Positions 1 to 7,038 of a stretch of 11,148 nucleotides of DNA are shown here, in pieces. How positions within the stretch are numbered: position 1 is the first letter of the stretch; every line of letters begins with the position of its first letter. The position numbers and the translations under genes were made by a program. The notes under the pieces were generated by a model, which was not told the origin of the DNA, made no database searches, and worked only from the letters and a program-made list of their open reading frames with translations. Location: assembly GCA_020438245.1 (NCBI GenBank), contig JAGQUY010000069.1, positions 3,319 to 14,466 on the forward strand. The letters are read 5' to 3'. Source of the stretch: Bacteroidota bacterium. GTDB lineage: Bacteria; CLD3; SB21.

Positions 1-326
1 CCCTTGCACCCGGACAATCCGCACTGGTCAAAACGGGACTCACCATTGAGCTGCCGGATGGAACGGAGGCCCAAATAAGACCACGCAGCGGACTCGCACT
101 GAACCATCAGCTTACGGTCTTGAATTCCCCGGGCACAATCGATCACGGATACCGGGGAGAAGTGGGTGTGATACTGATGAATCACGGCACGAAGTCCTTT
201 GAAATCGAACCCGGAATGAAAATCGCCCAAATGGTCATTGCCCCGGTGATGAACGTCAATATTGAAGAGGCCGACCTTACAGAAAGCCGGCGTGGCGAGG
301 GCGGATTCGGATCCACGGGAGTCTGA
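1..326 (+). CDS. dut: dUTP diphosphatase (dUTPase), C-terminal part; 5' end outside window
   Basis: This enzyme hydrolyses dUTP to dUMP and pyrophosphate, which keeps uracil out of DNA and supplies dUMP for thymidylate synthesis. The first complete codon is at 3, and 107 codons precede the TGA at 324-326. Four of the five conserved motifs of the trimeric dUTPase family are visible. Motif 2 is PRSGLA (81-98). Motif 3 is GTIDHGYRGE (132-161), and its Asp (codon 141-143) is the residue that activates the catalytic water. Motif 4 is the KIAQMV segment. Motif 5 is the glycine-rich RGEGGFGSTG near the C-terminus (291-320), which closes over the nucleotide. Motif 1 must lie upstream of the window. 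Nothing looks degraded. The stop codon is 1 bp from the lipB start, so the two are probably cotranscribed. Confidence 0.97.
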   Translation, partial: LAPGQSALVKTGLTIELPDGTEAQIRPRSGLALNHQLTVLNSPGTIDHGYRGEVGVILMNHGTKSFEIEPGMKIAQMVIAPVMNVNIEEADLTESRRGEGGFGSTGV

Positions 327-327
327 G

Positions 328-990
328 ATGCACGTTTTGAACATTGGGAAAATCGGATATCAGAAGGCATGGGATCTTCAACAAATGGTATTCACACAAC
401 GCCTTCGGGACGAGATGGATGATACGCTGCTTCTCTGTGAACATCCCCACACCTACACCGTCGGAAAGAATGGAGTGGACAATCTCAGCCGTCATTTACT
501 CCTCAACAAAGAAGAGCTGGCGGCCAACGGAATCAGCGTCTTCGAAATTGATCGAGGTGGCGACATCACCTACCACGGTCCCGGGCAGCTGGTGGGATAT
601 CCAATTCTTAATCTTAATAATTACTATCGCGACGTACACCGGTATCTGCGCGATCTGGAAGAAGTCATCCTCAAGACCCTTGCCAAGTTTTCCATCACAG
701 CTCGTCGGGTGGAAGAAAGTACAGGCGTTTGGGTCGATACGCCCTCCGGACCCGAGAAAATATGCGCCATTGGCGTCAAAGTTACACGCTGGATCACGAT
801 GCACGGCTTTGCGCTGAACATGAACGCCAATCTGGATTATTTTAATCACATCATTCCCTGCGGCATCAGCGACAAAGGCGTCACCTCCATGTCCAAGATC
901 CTCGATCGGCTCGTCGATGAACGTGCCGTCATCGACGCCGTGGATGCTTCATTTCGTGAAGTCTTTGTAAGCCGGGCAATTGCCGCTTAA
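328..990 (+). CDS. lipB: Octanoyl-[acyl carrier protein]:protein N-octanoyltransferase LipB
   Basis: LipB moves octanoyl from acyl carrier protein to the lipoyl-domain lysine of E2 subunits and GcvH, the first step of endogenous lipoate synthesis in the cytoplasm. The protein has 220 residues, normal for the family. The signature RGGDITYHGPGQLVGYP (76-92) is present. The catalytic pair is intact: Lys144 in the KICAIG motif and Cys178 in PCGISD. Their spacing of 34 residues is the same as between the catalytic Lys and Cys of the E. coli and M. tuberculosis enzymes. I chose ATG 328 because MHVLNIGKIGYQKAWDLQ aligns with the usual LipB N-terminus. The frame stays open upstream to 262, but that stretch lies inside dut. 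There is 1 bp between the dut stop and this start and no clear Shine-Dalgarno, which suggests coupled translation. The product is needed by enzymes such as the dehydrogenase complex whose E1 is encoded two genes downstream. Confidence 0.97.
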   Translation: MHVLNIGKIGYQKAWDLQQMVFTQRLRDEMDDTLLLCEHPHTYTVGKNGVDNLSRHLLLNKEELAANGISVFEIDRGGDITYHGPGQLVGYPILNLNNYYRDVHRYLRDLEEVILKTLAKFSITARRVEESTGVWVDTPSGPEKICAIGVKVTRWITMHGFALNMNANLDYFNHIIPCGISDKGVTSMSKILDRLVDERAVIDAVDASFREVFVSRAIAA

Positions 991-1003
991 TTCGGGAGAG
1001 TAT

Positions 1004-1873
1004 ATGAAGAAAATGGTGTTCCTGATTTGTCTTTGGCTGGTTCCGTCAGTCCGGTCTCAAAACGAAAAAAAAGCGACCGATCTTGCGGCCAAGGCTAAAC
1101 AGTCTTTCAGGAAATACACCACAGACGGGTATGAAGACGCCGTCAAATTATATGAAAAATCCCTCAAGGAGGCTCCTACGGTGCAGGGGTATGCCGGACT
1201 TGCGGAAACGTACGCCTTGCTGGGTTATGAAATGGAGCAGGCCGGAGAGCGCGCTTCAGACACCTACGATCTCGCCGTTTTCAACGCTAATCGAGCCCTG
1301 GCTCTCGATTCATTGTCCTTCTTATCCCATCGGGCTCTGGCCGTGGCGTATTTCAGCAAAGATGCCAAAACGCATGGGGATCTGATTTTTCAATCGCTCA
1401 ATCGCGCCTTGACGCTCGACTCAACCGACGCCGAAACGTACTACTGGCTCTGGCTGCACTTGGACAACGACAACCCTGAAAGTCCATTGATTCATAAAGC
1501 CCTGCAGCTCAACAGCCAATTGTTTCGGGCCCAATATGCACTCGGGGTCTTATATGCCCGTCGGGGAGAATATGACAAAGCCGCTGTACACTATGCCGCC
1601 TGCAAATCCATCAATGAAAAGAATCACCATCCGTATTTGAGCCAAGGCATCGCCTATTCGAAACAAAAAAGATATGAATCCGCGATCGTGGAGTATCGCA
1701 AAGCCCTCAGCTTGAACAGCCGGATCAAAGAAGCCTACCTTTACCTCGGGCTGGCCTACTACTACACCGATCGGAACCGCGAAGCCAAAAAAATGCTCAA
1801 GAAATATCTGGAGCTGGTTCCCGACAGCGCCAATAAGGCCACGGTGGAAAGCATTCTGTTGGAAATCGACTGA
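1004..1873 (+). CDS. Secreted or periplasmic TPR-repeat protein of unknown role
   Basis: The 289-residue product starts with a signal-peptide-like segment: two lysines, a hydrophobic core (VFLICLWLV, 5-13), and a possible cleavage site after VRS (about residue 18). The rest is helical with tetratricopeptide repeats. The clearest are at about 177-208, 211-240 and 244-274, with the typical pattern of small and aromatic residues followed by Leu-Asn/Asp-Ser turns. Weaker repeats occur at about 63-102 (with an insertion), 107-140 and 143-171. TPR arrays bind protein partners, and no catalytic motif is visible. ATG 1004 was chosen because it follows a good ribosome-binding site (GGGAGAG, 994-1000) and begins the signal peptide. 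An in-frame ATG at 980 overlaps the end of lipB and would spoil the signal peptide. The gene starts 13 bp after lipB, so it is probably in the same transcript. Function is not recognisable from sequence. Confidence 0.85.
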   Translation: MKKMVFLICLWLVPSVRSQNEKKATDLAAKAKQSFRKYTTDGYEDAVKLYEKSLKEAPTVQGYAGLAETYALLGYEMEQAGERASDTYDLAVFNANRALALDSLSFLSHRALAVAYFSKDAKTHGDLIFQSLNRALTLDSTDAETYYWLWLHLDNDNPESPLIHKALQLNSQLFRAQYALGVLYARRGEYDKAAVHYAACKSINEKNHHPYLSQGIAYSKQKRYESAIVEYRKALSLNSRIKEAYLYLGLAYYYTDRNREAKKMLKKYLELVPDSANKATVESILLEID

Positions 1874-1890
1874 AACCGTCTCGATTTTTT
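1863..1890 (+). terminator. Weak intrinsic terminator candidate after the TPR gene
   Basis: AAATCGA (1863-1869) pairs perfectly with TCGATTT (1881-1887) around an 11-base loop, followed without a break by a T run ending at 1890. The stop codon of the TPR gene lies in the loop. The stem is short and A+T-rich, so termination may be partial. The position fits, because a promoter candidate begins two bases downstream at 1892. Confidence 0.4.
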
Positions 1891-1891
1891 C

Positions 1892-1920
1892 TTGTGATTA
1901 TTCGCATTTTTTCCTATCCT
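1892..1920 (+). promoter_or_regulatory. Promoter candidate for the fused E1 gene
   Basis: A -35-like TTGTGA (1892-1897) and a -10-like TATCCT (1915-1920) are separated by exactly 17 bases. Each matches the sigma70 consensus at four of six positions. The -10 runs into TG, so TATCCTTG also resembles the Bacteroidetes -7 element TAnnTTTG. Transcription would start near 1927, giving a leader of about 38 bases to ATG 1965. It lies directly after the terminator candidate. Confidence 0.45.
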
Positions 1921-1964
1921 TGCGCCTCTTAGAAAAGTACGTGCAATCTGCAAAGGAGCGTCGG

Positions 1965-4037
1965 ATGGCCACCAAAGTCAAAAACCGAGCGGCCAAAAAA
2001 AGCCCGGAGAACCATCAAAAAGTCACGCTCAAAGACTTTCCTGAGCTGAAAAAGGAGCGTCTGCTTGAGGCGTACAGCCACATGCTGAGAGCCCGGTATA
2101 TGGATGACAAGATGCTCAGGATGCTCAAGCAGGGAAAGAGCTATTTCCATATCGGATGCCAGGGCCATGAGGCCGCACAGGTTGCTGCCGGATTTGCTCT
2201 GCAAAAAGGTAAGGATTGGTTTTATCCATACTATCGCGATCAGGCTTTAACGTTGTCTGTCGGCATGACGACGAAGGAACTTATGTTATGTTTCCTAGCC
2301 AAGGCCGATGACCCCAATTCCGGGGGCCGTCAGATGCCCCAGCACTACGGACACGCCAAACTGCGAATGCCTTCCCAATCGAGTCCCACCGGAACCCAGT
2401 TCTTGCAGGCGGTCGGTTGTGCCATGGGTGCAAAAAAGGAAAAAACCGATGAGGTGGTTTACGTTTCCGCCGGTGACGGTACCACTTCACAAGGTGACTT
2501 TCACGAGGCGCTTAACTGGGCAAGCCGCGAAAAGTTTCCCGTTATCTTCTTCATCCAGGACAACAAGTTTGCGATCTCGGTTCCCATTTCCCAACAAACG
2601 TCGGATACCATCCACACCTTGGGAGCAGGGTATAGCAATCTTGCCCGATTTGAGATGGATGGTACCAACTTTTTGGAAAGTTATGCGGTCGTAAAAGAGG
2701 CCGCCGCACGGGCCCGCAAAGGAGACGGCCCTTCGCTGGTGGTTGCCGATGTAGTGAGACTGCTCCCCCATTCCTCCTCCGACGACCAACGAAAATACCG
2801 CGACGAGGAAGATCTGGCCAAGGACCGAGCACGAGATCCGATTCTTCAGATGGCCAAGTTTTTGATTGATGAGGGAATGTTGAGTTCTCAGGAAGACAAA
2901 GCGCTTCGTGAAGCCATGATTGCGGAAGTTGATCAGGCGGCGGATTGGGGAGAAACGCAGGTCCATCCCGAAAAAAGTACGGCCATGCACCACGTCTTTT
3001 CCGGCGAAACAGATTTGTTGGAGTATGAAAAATCGGTCCCTGAAGGAAAACCGATCGTACTCGTCGATGCCATCAACCATGCCATGGCGGAAGAATTGGA
3101 GCGCAACCCCAAGGTGATCATGTTCGGTCAGGATATACAGGATGACAAAGGCGGAGTTTTCACGGCGACCAAGGGGCTTACCAAGAAGTTTGGTGAAGAC
3201 CGCGTTTTTAATTCTCCGCTGGCGGAGGCCAGTATTGTCGGAACAGCCATCGGATTGGCTGTGCGCGGATGGAAACCGGTCGTGGAAATCCAGTTCGGCG
3301 ACTATGTTTGGACGGCCATGATGCAGATCCGCAACGAGCTTTCAACGATGCGATATCGGTCGAACAATCATTGGAAATGCCCGGCGGTGGTGCGAATCCC
3401 CATTGGCGGCTACATCCACGGCGCTCTGTGTCATTCACAAAATATCGAATCCTTTTTCGCGCATATTCCAGGTCTAAAAATTGCACTTCCGTCCAATGCG
3501 GCCGACGCCAAGGGACTCCTCAAAACGGCAATTCGGTGCGACGACCCGGTGCTGTTTCTGGAACACAAGGGCATGTACCGACAGGGCTTCGCGCAGGCTC
3601 CCGAACCGGACGCAGATTATCTGTTGCCGTTTGGCAAAGGGACTGTCAAACGCGAAGGAACGGATATCACCGTTGTGACCTATGGAATGATGGTGCAGAA
3701 ATCACTCATCGCGGCCAAGCACATGGAGCAATCGCACGGAGTCCAGGTCGAAGTTGTCGATATCAGAACGATCGTACCGCTGGATACGGACCTGATTATC
3801 AACTCGGTGAAAAAGACCGGCAAATGTCTTGTGGTACATGAAGACGTCGAGTTTTGCGGGTTTGGATCTGAAATAGTCGCTCAAATCATGAGCGCTGCGT
3901 TCGAGTATTTGGACGGACCGGTACGACGAGTTGCCGGCAAGTTTTCCCCGATTCCCTACAATTGGTTCTTGGAGGAGGAAATCTTACCGCAAGATAAGGA
4001 TATCATCCACGCCCTGGAAGAACTGGCCAAGTATTGA
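1965..4037 (+). CDS. Fused alpha-beta E1 of a branched-chain 2-oxoacid dehydrogenase-type complex
   Basis: This thiamine diphosphate enzyme decarboxylates a 2-oxoacid and transfers the acyl group to the lipoyl arm of an E2 protein. The 690 residues join both usual subunits. The alpha half (about 30-345) carries the cofactor motif GDG (170-172) followed by Asn200. The beta half (about 363-690) has a pyrimidine-binding domain with PLAEASIVG, in which Glu421 is the likely residue contacting the cofactor ring, and a transketolase C-terminal domain from about 566. PHSSSDD (268-274) matches the phosphorylation-loop region of branched-chain rather than pyruvate E1 alpha subunits, so 2-oxoisovalerate and related acids are the likely substrates; that choice is inferred. 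The N-terminus is rich in Lys and Ala. ATG 1965 follows AAAGGAG (1952-1958); an in-frame TTG at 1920 lies in the promoter candidate and is not used. No E2 or E3 gene is nearby. Fused E1 proteins of this kind are known in Bacteroidetes and Chlorobi relatives. Confidence 0.93.
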   Translation: MATKVKNRAAKKSPENHQKVTLKDFPELKKERLLEAYSHMLRARYMDDKMLRMLKQGKSYFHIGCQGHEAAQVAAGFALQKGKDWFYPYYRDQALTLSVGMTTKELMLCFLAKADDPNSGGRQMPQHYGHAKLRMPSQSSPTGTQFLQAVGCAMGAKKEKTDEVVYVSAGDGTTSQGDFHEALNWASREKFPVIFFIQDNKFAISVPISQQTSDTIHTLGAGYSNLARFEMDGTNFLESYAVVKEAAARARKGDGPSLVVADVVRLLPHSSSDDQRKYRDEEDLAKDRARDPILQMAKFLIDEGMLSSQEDKALREAMIAEVDQAADWGETQVHPEKSTAMHHVFSGETDLLEYEKSVPEGKPIVLVDAINHAMAEELERNPKVIMFGQDIQDDKGGVFTATKGLTKKFGEDRVFNSPLAEASIVGTAIGLAVRGWKPVVEIQFGDYVWTAMMQIRNELSTMRYRSNNHWKCPAVVRIPIGGYIHGALCHSQNIESFFAHIPGLKIALPSNAADAKGLLKTAIRCDDPVLFLEHKGMYRQGFAQAPEPDADYLLPFGKGTVKREGTDITVVTYGMMVQKSLIAAKHMEQSHGVQVEVVDIRTIVPLDTDLIINSVKKTGKCLVVHEDVEFCGFGSEIVAQIMSAAFEYLDGPVRRVAGKFSPIPYNWFLEEEILPQDKDIIHALEELAKY

Positions 4038-4149
4038 ACGTAATGCCGGACGTTCGGATTCCCAATTGTTACTTCAATGTTTTAAGGAAACCTTCCTCCC
4101 ATTCAAACGTTTCAATTCGTCGAATACCCAATAACAAAATAGATTGACC
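4038..4149. other. Intergenic gap between the E1 gene and the ABC transporter
   Basis: This 112-bp gap has no convincing terminator or promoter. A 6-bp hairpin, GAACGT (4036-4041) with ACGTTC (4050-4055), lacks a T run. A second 5-bp hairpin (4085-4097, AGGAA/TTCCT) is also without a T tract. No TTG-17-TAnnnT pattern like the three elsewhere in the window was found, so read-through from the E1 gene into the transporter genes is possible. Confidence 0.5.
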
Positions 4150-5055
4150 ATGAACACTTTGCTTGATATCCAAAACGTTGTCAAGAAGTATAACGACACA
4201 GTCGCCGTGGATGGTCTCAGCGTGGCCATTCCCAAACAGGCCATCTTCGGGATGCTGGGACCCAACGGGGCCGGAAAAACGTCCCTTATTCGAATGATCA
4301 CTCAAATCACCGCTCCCGACGAAGGGACAATCCTTTTCAACGGCGAGCCGATCAAACGAATGCATACGGAGTCGATAGGATATATGCCTGAAGAACGCGG
4401 GCTATATAAACAAATGAAGGTTGGCGATCAGGTGATGTATCTGGCGCAACTGCGGGGACTGGCTTATGGCGAGGCTAAGAAACGCGTGCACGCCTGGTTT
4501 GAACGATTCGATATCGAAAGCTGGTGGAACAAAAAGGTCGAAGAGCTTTCCAAGGGCATGCAGCAGAAAGTTCAGTTCATCGCGACCGTTGTTCACAATC
4601 CGGAGTTATTGATTCTCGACGAGCCCTTCTCCGGGTTGGATCCCATTAATACGGACCTGATCAAGGATGAAATCAGTGAACTGCAAAAAGCAGGCACTAC
4701 GATCATTTTTTCCACTCATCGCATGGAGCAGGTGGAAGAAATTTGCAGCTCGATCATACTGGTCAATAAAGGGAAGAAAATTCTCGATGGAGATGTCAAA
4801 GCCATCAAGCAACAGTTCAAAAAGAACCAGTACAGGGTCCATTATGCCGGGGCGATTCCCGTTATCGATCACCCTGAATTCAAGATTTTGGAAAAAACGG
4901 ATCATGAGTTCAACATCCAGACCCAGCCGGCCACAACGCCGAATGCACTACTGAGCTACCTGATGAACAAAGTTGAGATTCACGGATTCAACGAAGTACT
5001 CCCCTCGCTGAACGAGATTTTCATAGAACAAGTCACTGGGGGACATCATGAATAA
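4150..5055 (+). CDS. ABC transporter ATP-binding protein, NatA type
   Basis: This is the cytoplasmic ATPase that would power the permease encoded next. The 301-residue protein has all nucleotide-binding motifs in order: Walker A GPNGAGKT (37-44), signature LSKGMQQ (133-139), Walker B LLILDEP (153-159, with catalytic Glu158), D-loop SGLD (161-164) and the switch His190 in STH. At the Q-loop it has YMPEERGLY with Glu in place of Gln; this PEERG variant is common in the NatA/YhaQ branch, so it supports the assignment. The last 90 or so residues form a C-terminal extension typical of drug or sodium exporter ATPases. ATG 4150 was chosen because MNTLLDIQNVVKKY is a normal start; a TTG two codons upstream adds nothing. 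There is no clear Shine-Dalgarno. The coding end overlaps the permease by 8 bp. Family members export sodium or other compounds, and the substrate here is unknown. Confidence 0.95.
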   Translation: MNTLLDIQNVVKKYNDTVAVDGLSVAIPKQAIFGMLGPNGAGKTSLIRMITQITAPDEGTILFNGEPIKRMHTESIGYMPEERGLYKQMKVGDQVMYLAQLRGLAYGEAKKRVHAWFERFDIESWWNKKVEELSKGMQQKVQFIATVVHNPELLILDEPFSGLDPINTDLIKDEISELQKAGTTIIFSTHRMEQVEEICSSIILVNKGKKILDGDVKAIKQQFKKNQYRVHYAGAIPVIDHPEFKILEKTDHEFNIQTQPATTPNALLSYLMNKVEIHGFNEVLPSLNEIFIEQVTGGHHE

Positions 5056-6340
5056 ACTCATGCTGGTGATCCGACGGGAGTACGTCAGCCGTATTACCAA
5101 ACGATCCTTCATCCTCACGACTCTGCTTGTTCCCCTGTTGATTATTCTTTTCCCTGTCTTCATTTTTTGGATGGCGGGCAAAAATGCGAATGAACGCGTA
5201 GCCGTCGTTGACGAAACCGCACTGTTTGAAGGAAAATTGACCGGCAACAAGCGGATCGAGTTTATCTTCGAAAATCGCCCGCTGGATTCGCTCAAGATGC
5301 AGTACAAGCAACTTCATTACGATGGAATCCTCGTGATCACAGGATCGGACAGCGGGCTGGTCGGATCGATCAAATATTTTTCCGAAAAATCGCTGAATTT
5401 CACCAATCACTACTTTGTTCAGGCCGAAGTGTCAAAGGAGCTGGAACGCCTGCGGTTGGTAAAGGCCGGATTGCCCTCCGATTTCATCGATGGAATCAAG
5501 AGAGATGTTACTATAGAATCCGTCCTCCTGAGCGAAAAAGGAGAACAATCGGATACACGCCTCGTCGGATTCATCACGGCGTTCATCATGGGTTTGATTA
5601 TGTATGTCACCCTCATTGTCTACGGTGTCATGGTTATGAACGGCGTAGTCGAAGAAAAAACCAATCGCATCCTGGAAGTGGTGGTTTCTTCCGTCAAACC
5701 GTTTCAAATGCTGATGGGAAAAATCCTGGGCGTTGCGGCGGTTGGCTTGACTCAACTGCTGGCTTGGTTTACCATCACGGCCATTCTGTTCAACGTTGGT
5801 ATGTTTCTGTTTGGCGGCACACTGGAGAGTTTCCAAACATCGACCCTGTCCGGAAGCGGAATGAAAACGGAAGACGCTCAAGCGGCGGCAATCTTCTTGA
5901 AAAGCGTCAACCAAATTGATCTGCCGCAAGTCATAGTTGGATTTCTGTTTTATTTCCTTGGCGGTTATTTGTTTTATGCCTCGCTTTACGCCGCAGCAGC
6001 CTCAGGAGCCAATGATGCATCCGACGTGCAGTCCCTCTCTTTTCCCGTTTCGATGCCGATTATATTGGCTTTTTTTGTCATGCAGGTCGCGGTTAACGAC
6101 CCCGGCGGAAGCACCGCGTTCTGGGGATCGATGATACCTTTCACCTCACCCATTGTCATGCTGGCCCGTCTTCCCGCGGGAGTACCTTGGTGGGAAATGC
6201 TGCTTTCGATGGCATGTCTCGTCGCCGGATTCGTTGCCACCACGTGGATGGCATCAAAAATTTACCGGGTCGGTATTTTGATGTACGGCAAGAAAACGAG
6301 TATAAAAGAACTGGTAAAATGGATCGGCTACCGCGGTTGA
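5048..6340 (+). CDS. ABC-2 type permease, NatB type
   Basis: This inner-membrane subunit partners the ATPase encoded just upstream and overlaps it by 8 bp, the usual sign of translational coupling. It has 430 residues. A first membrane span (about 21-43) is followed by a large soluble extracytoplasmic domain (about 45-172). A membrane bundle then has spans near 173-197, 226-254, 293-317, 334-349 and 382-402. The segment VEEKTNRILEVVVSSVKP (201-218) followed by MLMGKILG is a hallmark of NatB-like ABC-2 permeases. B. subtilis NatAB exports sodium, but related pairs handle other substrates, so the cargo here is not assigned. GGGGG just before the start (5038-5042) may serve as a weak ribosome-binding site. 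The reading frame is intact. Confidence 0.93.
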   Translation: MNKLMLVIRREYVSRITKRSFILTTLLVPLLIILFPVFIFWMAGKNANERVAVVDETALFEGKLTGNKRIEFIFENRPLDSLKMQYKQLHYDGILVITGSDSGLVGSIKYFSEKSLNFTNHYFVQAEVSKELERLRLVKAGLPSDFIDGIKRDVTIESVLLSEKGEQSDTRLVGFITAFIMGLIMYVTLIVYGVMVMNGVVEEKTNRILEVVVSSVKPFQMLMGKILGVAAVGLTQLLAWFTITAILFNVGMFLFGGTLESFQTSTLSGSGMKTEDAQAAAIFLKSVNQIDLPQVIVGFLFYFLGGYLFYASLYAAAASGANDASDVQSLSFPVSMPIILAFFVMQVAVNDPGGSTAFWGSMIPFTSPIVMLARLPAGVPWWEMLLSMACLVAGFVATTWMASKIYRVGILMYGKKTSIKELVKWIGYRG

Positions 6341-6365
6341 TTTTGAATTTACCTATACCTAAGCT
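6337..6365 (+). promoter_or_regulatory. Weak promoter candidate before the lipoprotein gene
   Basis: TTGATT (6337-6342) and TAAGCT (6360-6365) are separated by 17 bases, and the -10 runs on into TTG. The element overlaps the permease stop codon. The match to consensus is poor (four of six and three of six positions). Its main support is that the geometry repeats that of the two better candidates at 1892 and 6992. Confidence 0.22.
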
Positions 6366-6405
6366 TTGGCATTCAACATACCATAGCCAAACAAAGCGAG
6401 GAAAC

Positions 6406-6864
6406 ATGAAAACCCTTTTATTTTTGCTCGGAGCTTGCTTCATCGTAGTTTCGTCGTCCTGCGGCAGCACCAAGGGAGTGCTTGATGCCAAACATACTAC
6501 CATTGAAAAAAACGAAGAACTTGAAGCCGGTGAGTACTATCAGTATGAAATCGTGGTCGAAGACAGGATGAATGCCATCGGGATAAACGGAGAATGGCGC
6601 GTTTCCGGCGGAGACCGCAAGGCACAGCTTTTTGTCATGGACGAAGAAAATTTTCTGAAATTCAAAGAAGACCATGCGTACAAGACTCAATTTTCTTCCG
6701 GTGAAAAAACGAACGACAACTTCAAGATCCGATTGGCCAAACAGTACAAGGCCAAGAAGACGCTGTACTATCTGATTTTCGAAAATACATCTGACGATGA
6801 CAAGAAGATCGAATTGAAGCTGGAACTGGACTACGAATGGGGCGAAGGCAGCCGAGACGAATAG
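6406..6864 (+). CDS. Small putative lipoprotein with a possible beta-sandwich domain
   Basis: The 152-residue product has a lipoprotein-type signal: MK, a hydrophobic stretch (4-15), then VSSSC with Cys19 as the probable lipidation site. Cys11 in LLGAC matches a lipobox too but leaves a very short signal. The next 20 residues look like a linker. From about 42 to 145 alternating hydrophobic patterns suggest beta strands (YYQYEIVVED, KAQLFVMDEENF, YYLIFENTS, KIELKLELDY). The order, with a DEENFLKFK segment, a central SSG turn and a final YYLIFEN...K(I/V)xLxLxLxY pair, resembles GOLD-like beta-sandwiches. That is my inference from pattern only. The C-terminus is acidic. ATG 6406 follows GAGGAAA (6398-6404). 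The gene starts 65 bp after the ABC permease gene and ends before a strong terminator, so it is probably the last gene of that transcript and may act at the same membrane. Specific function unknown. Confidence 0.8.
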   Translation: MKTLLFLLGACFIVVSSSCGSTKGVLDAKHTTIEKNEELEAGEYYQYEIVVEDRMNAIGINGEWRVSGGDRKAQLFVMDEENFLKFKEDHAYKTQFSSGEKTNDNFKIRLAKQYKAKKTLYYLIFENTSDDDKKIELKLELDYEWGEGSRDE

Positions 6865-6887
6865 AACTGCAAACATTTGTCAAATAA

Positions 6888-6919
6888 AAAGGCCGTTCAC
6901 ACGAACGGCCTTTCTTTTT
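6888..6919 (+). terminator. Strong intrinsic terminator
   Basis: An 11-bp perfect stem, AAAGGCCGTTC (6888-6898) with GAACGGCCTTT (6903-6913), closes a four-base ACAC loop. It is followed by C and five T (6915-6919). The A-rich tract before the stem would allow weaker function on the other strand. It begins 23 bp after the lipoprotein stop codon and separates the transporter group from purH. Confidence 0.92.
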
Positions 6920-6991
6920 CACGAACGCCGCCTTATCGCACCGGAGGACGCTGTGCGTCTTTGCTTGCATTTTAGCACCTCGTTCTCTACA

Positions 6992-7020
6992 TTGTCACGC
7001 TTTTAAATGACACATAATAT
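6992..7020 (+). promoter_or_regulatory. Promoter for the purH-mreBCD operon
   Basis: TTGTCA (6992-6997) matches the -35 consensus at five of six positions. TAATAT (7015-7020) is a fair -10, and the spacer is 17 bases. The -10 is followed by TTTG, as in Bacteroidetes promoters. A start site near 7027 would leave only about 12 bases before ATG 7039. That is too short for a riboswitch or attenuator from this promoter. The local sequence is strongly A+T-rich compared with the genes around it. Confidence 0.65.
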
Positions 7021-7038
7021 TTTGTTTTTTTACGTCTT

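Noticed and set aside
262..327. Earlier start for lipB at 262
   Set aside because: It lies within the conserved end of dut and adds residues with no LipB similarity; ATG 328 fits the family.
2487..3080. A 197-codon open frame on the reverse strand inside the E1 gene
   Set aside because: It lies wholly opposite conserved E1 codons, has no ribosome-binding site of note and no recognisable protein features.
3269..3841. A 190-codon open frame on the + strand in another frame inside E1, raising the idea of a frameshift
   Set aside because: The E1 frame is continuous and matches the family through the whole region, so there is no frameshift; the other frame is composition-driven.
4036..4055. Hairpin GAACGT/ACGTTC right at the E1 stop codon, as a terminator
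   Set aside because: The stem is only 6 bp with an 8-base loop and no T run follows.
4366..4400. Missing Q-loop glutamine in the ABC ATPase as a sign of inactivation
   Set aside because: The PEERG form is usual in the NatA/YhaQ branch, and all other catalytic motifs are intact.
6947..6959. Hairpin GACGC/GCGTC after the strong terminator, as an operator or riboswitch part
   Set aside because: It is a 5-bp stem with a 3-base loop, too short to support a call. It lies upstream of the predicted purH promoter, so it would not be in the leader.
6921..7038. Purine riboswitch or PurR-type box before purH
   Set aside because: No purine-aptamer core or palindromic operator was seen, and the predicted transcript leader is only about 12 bases.
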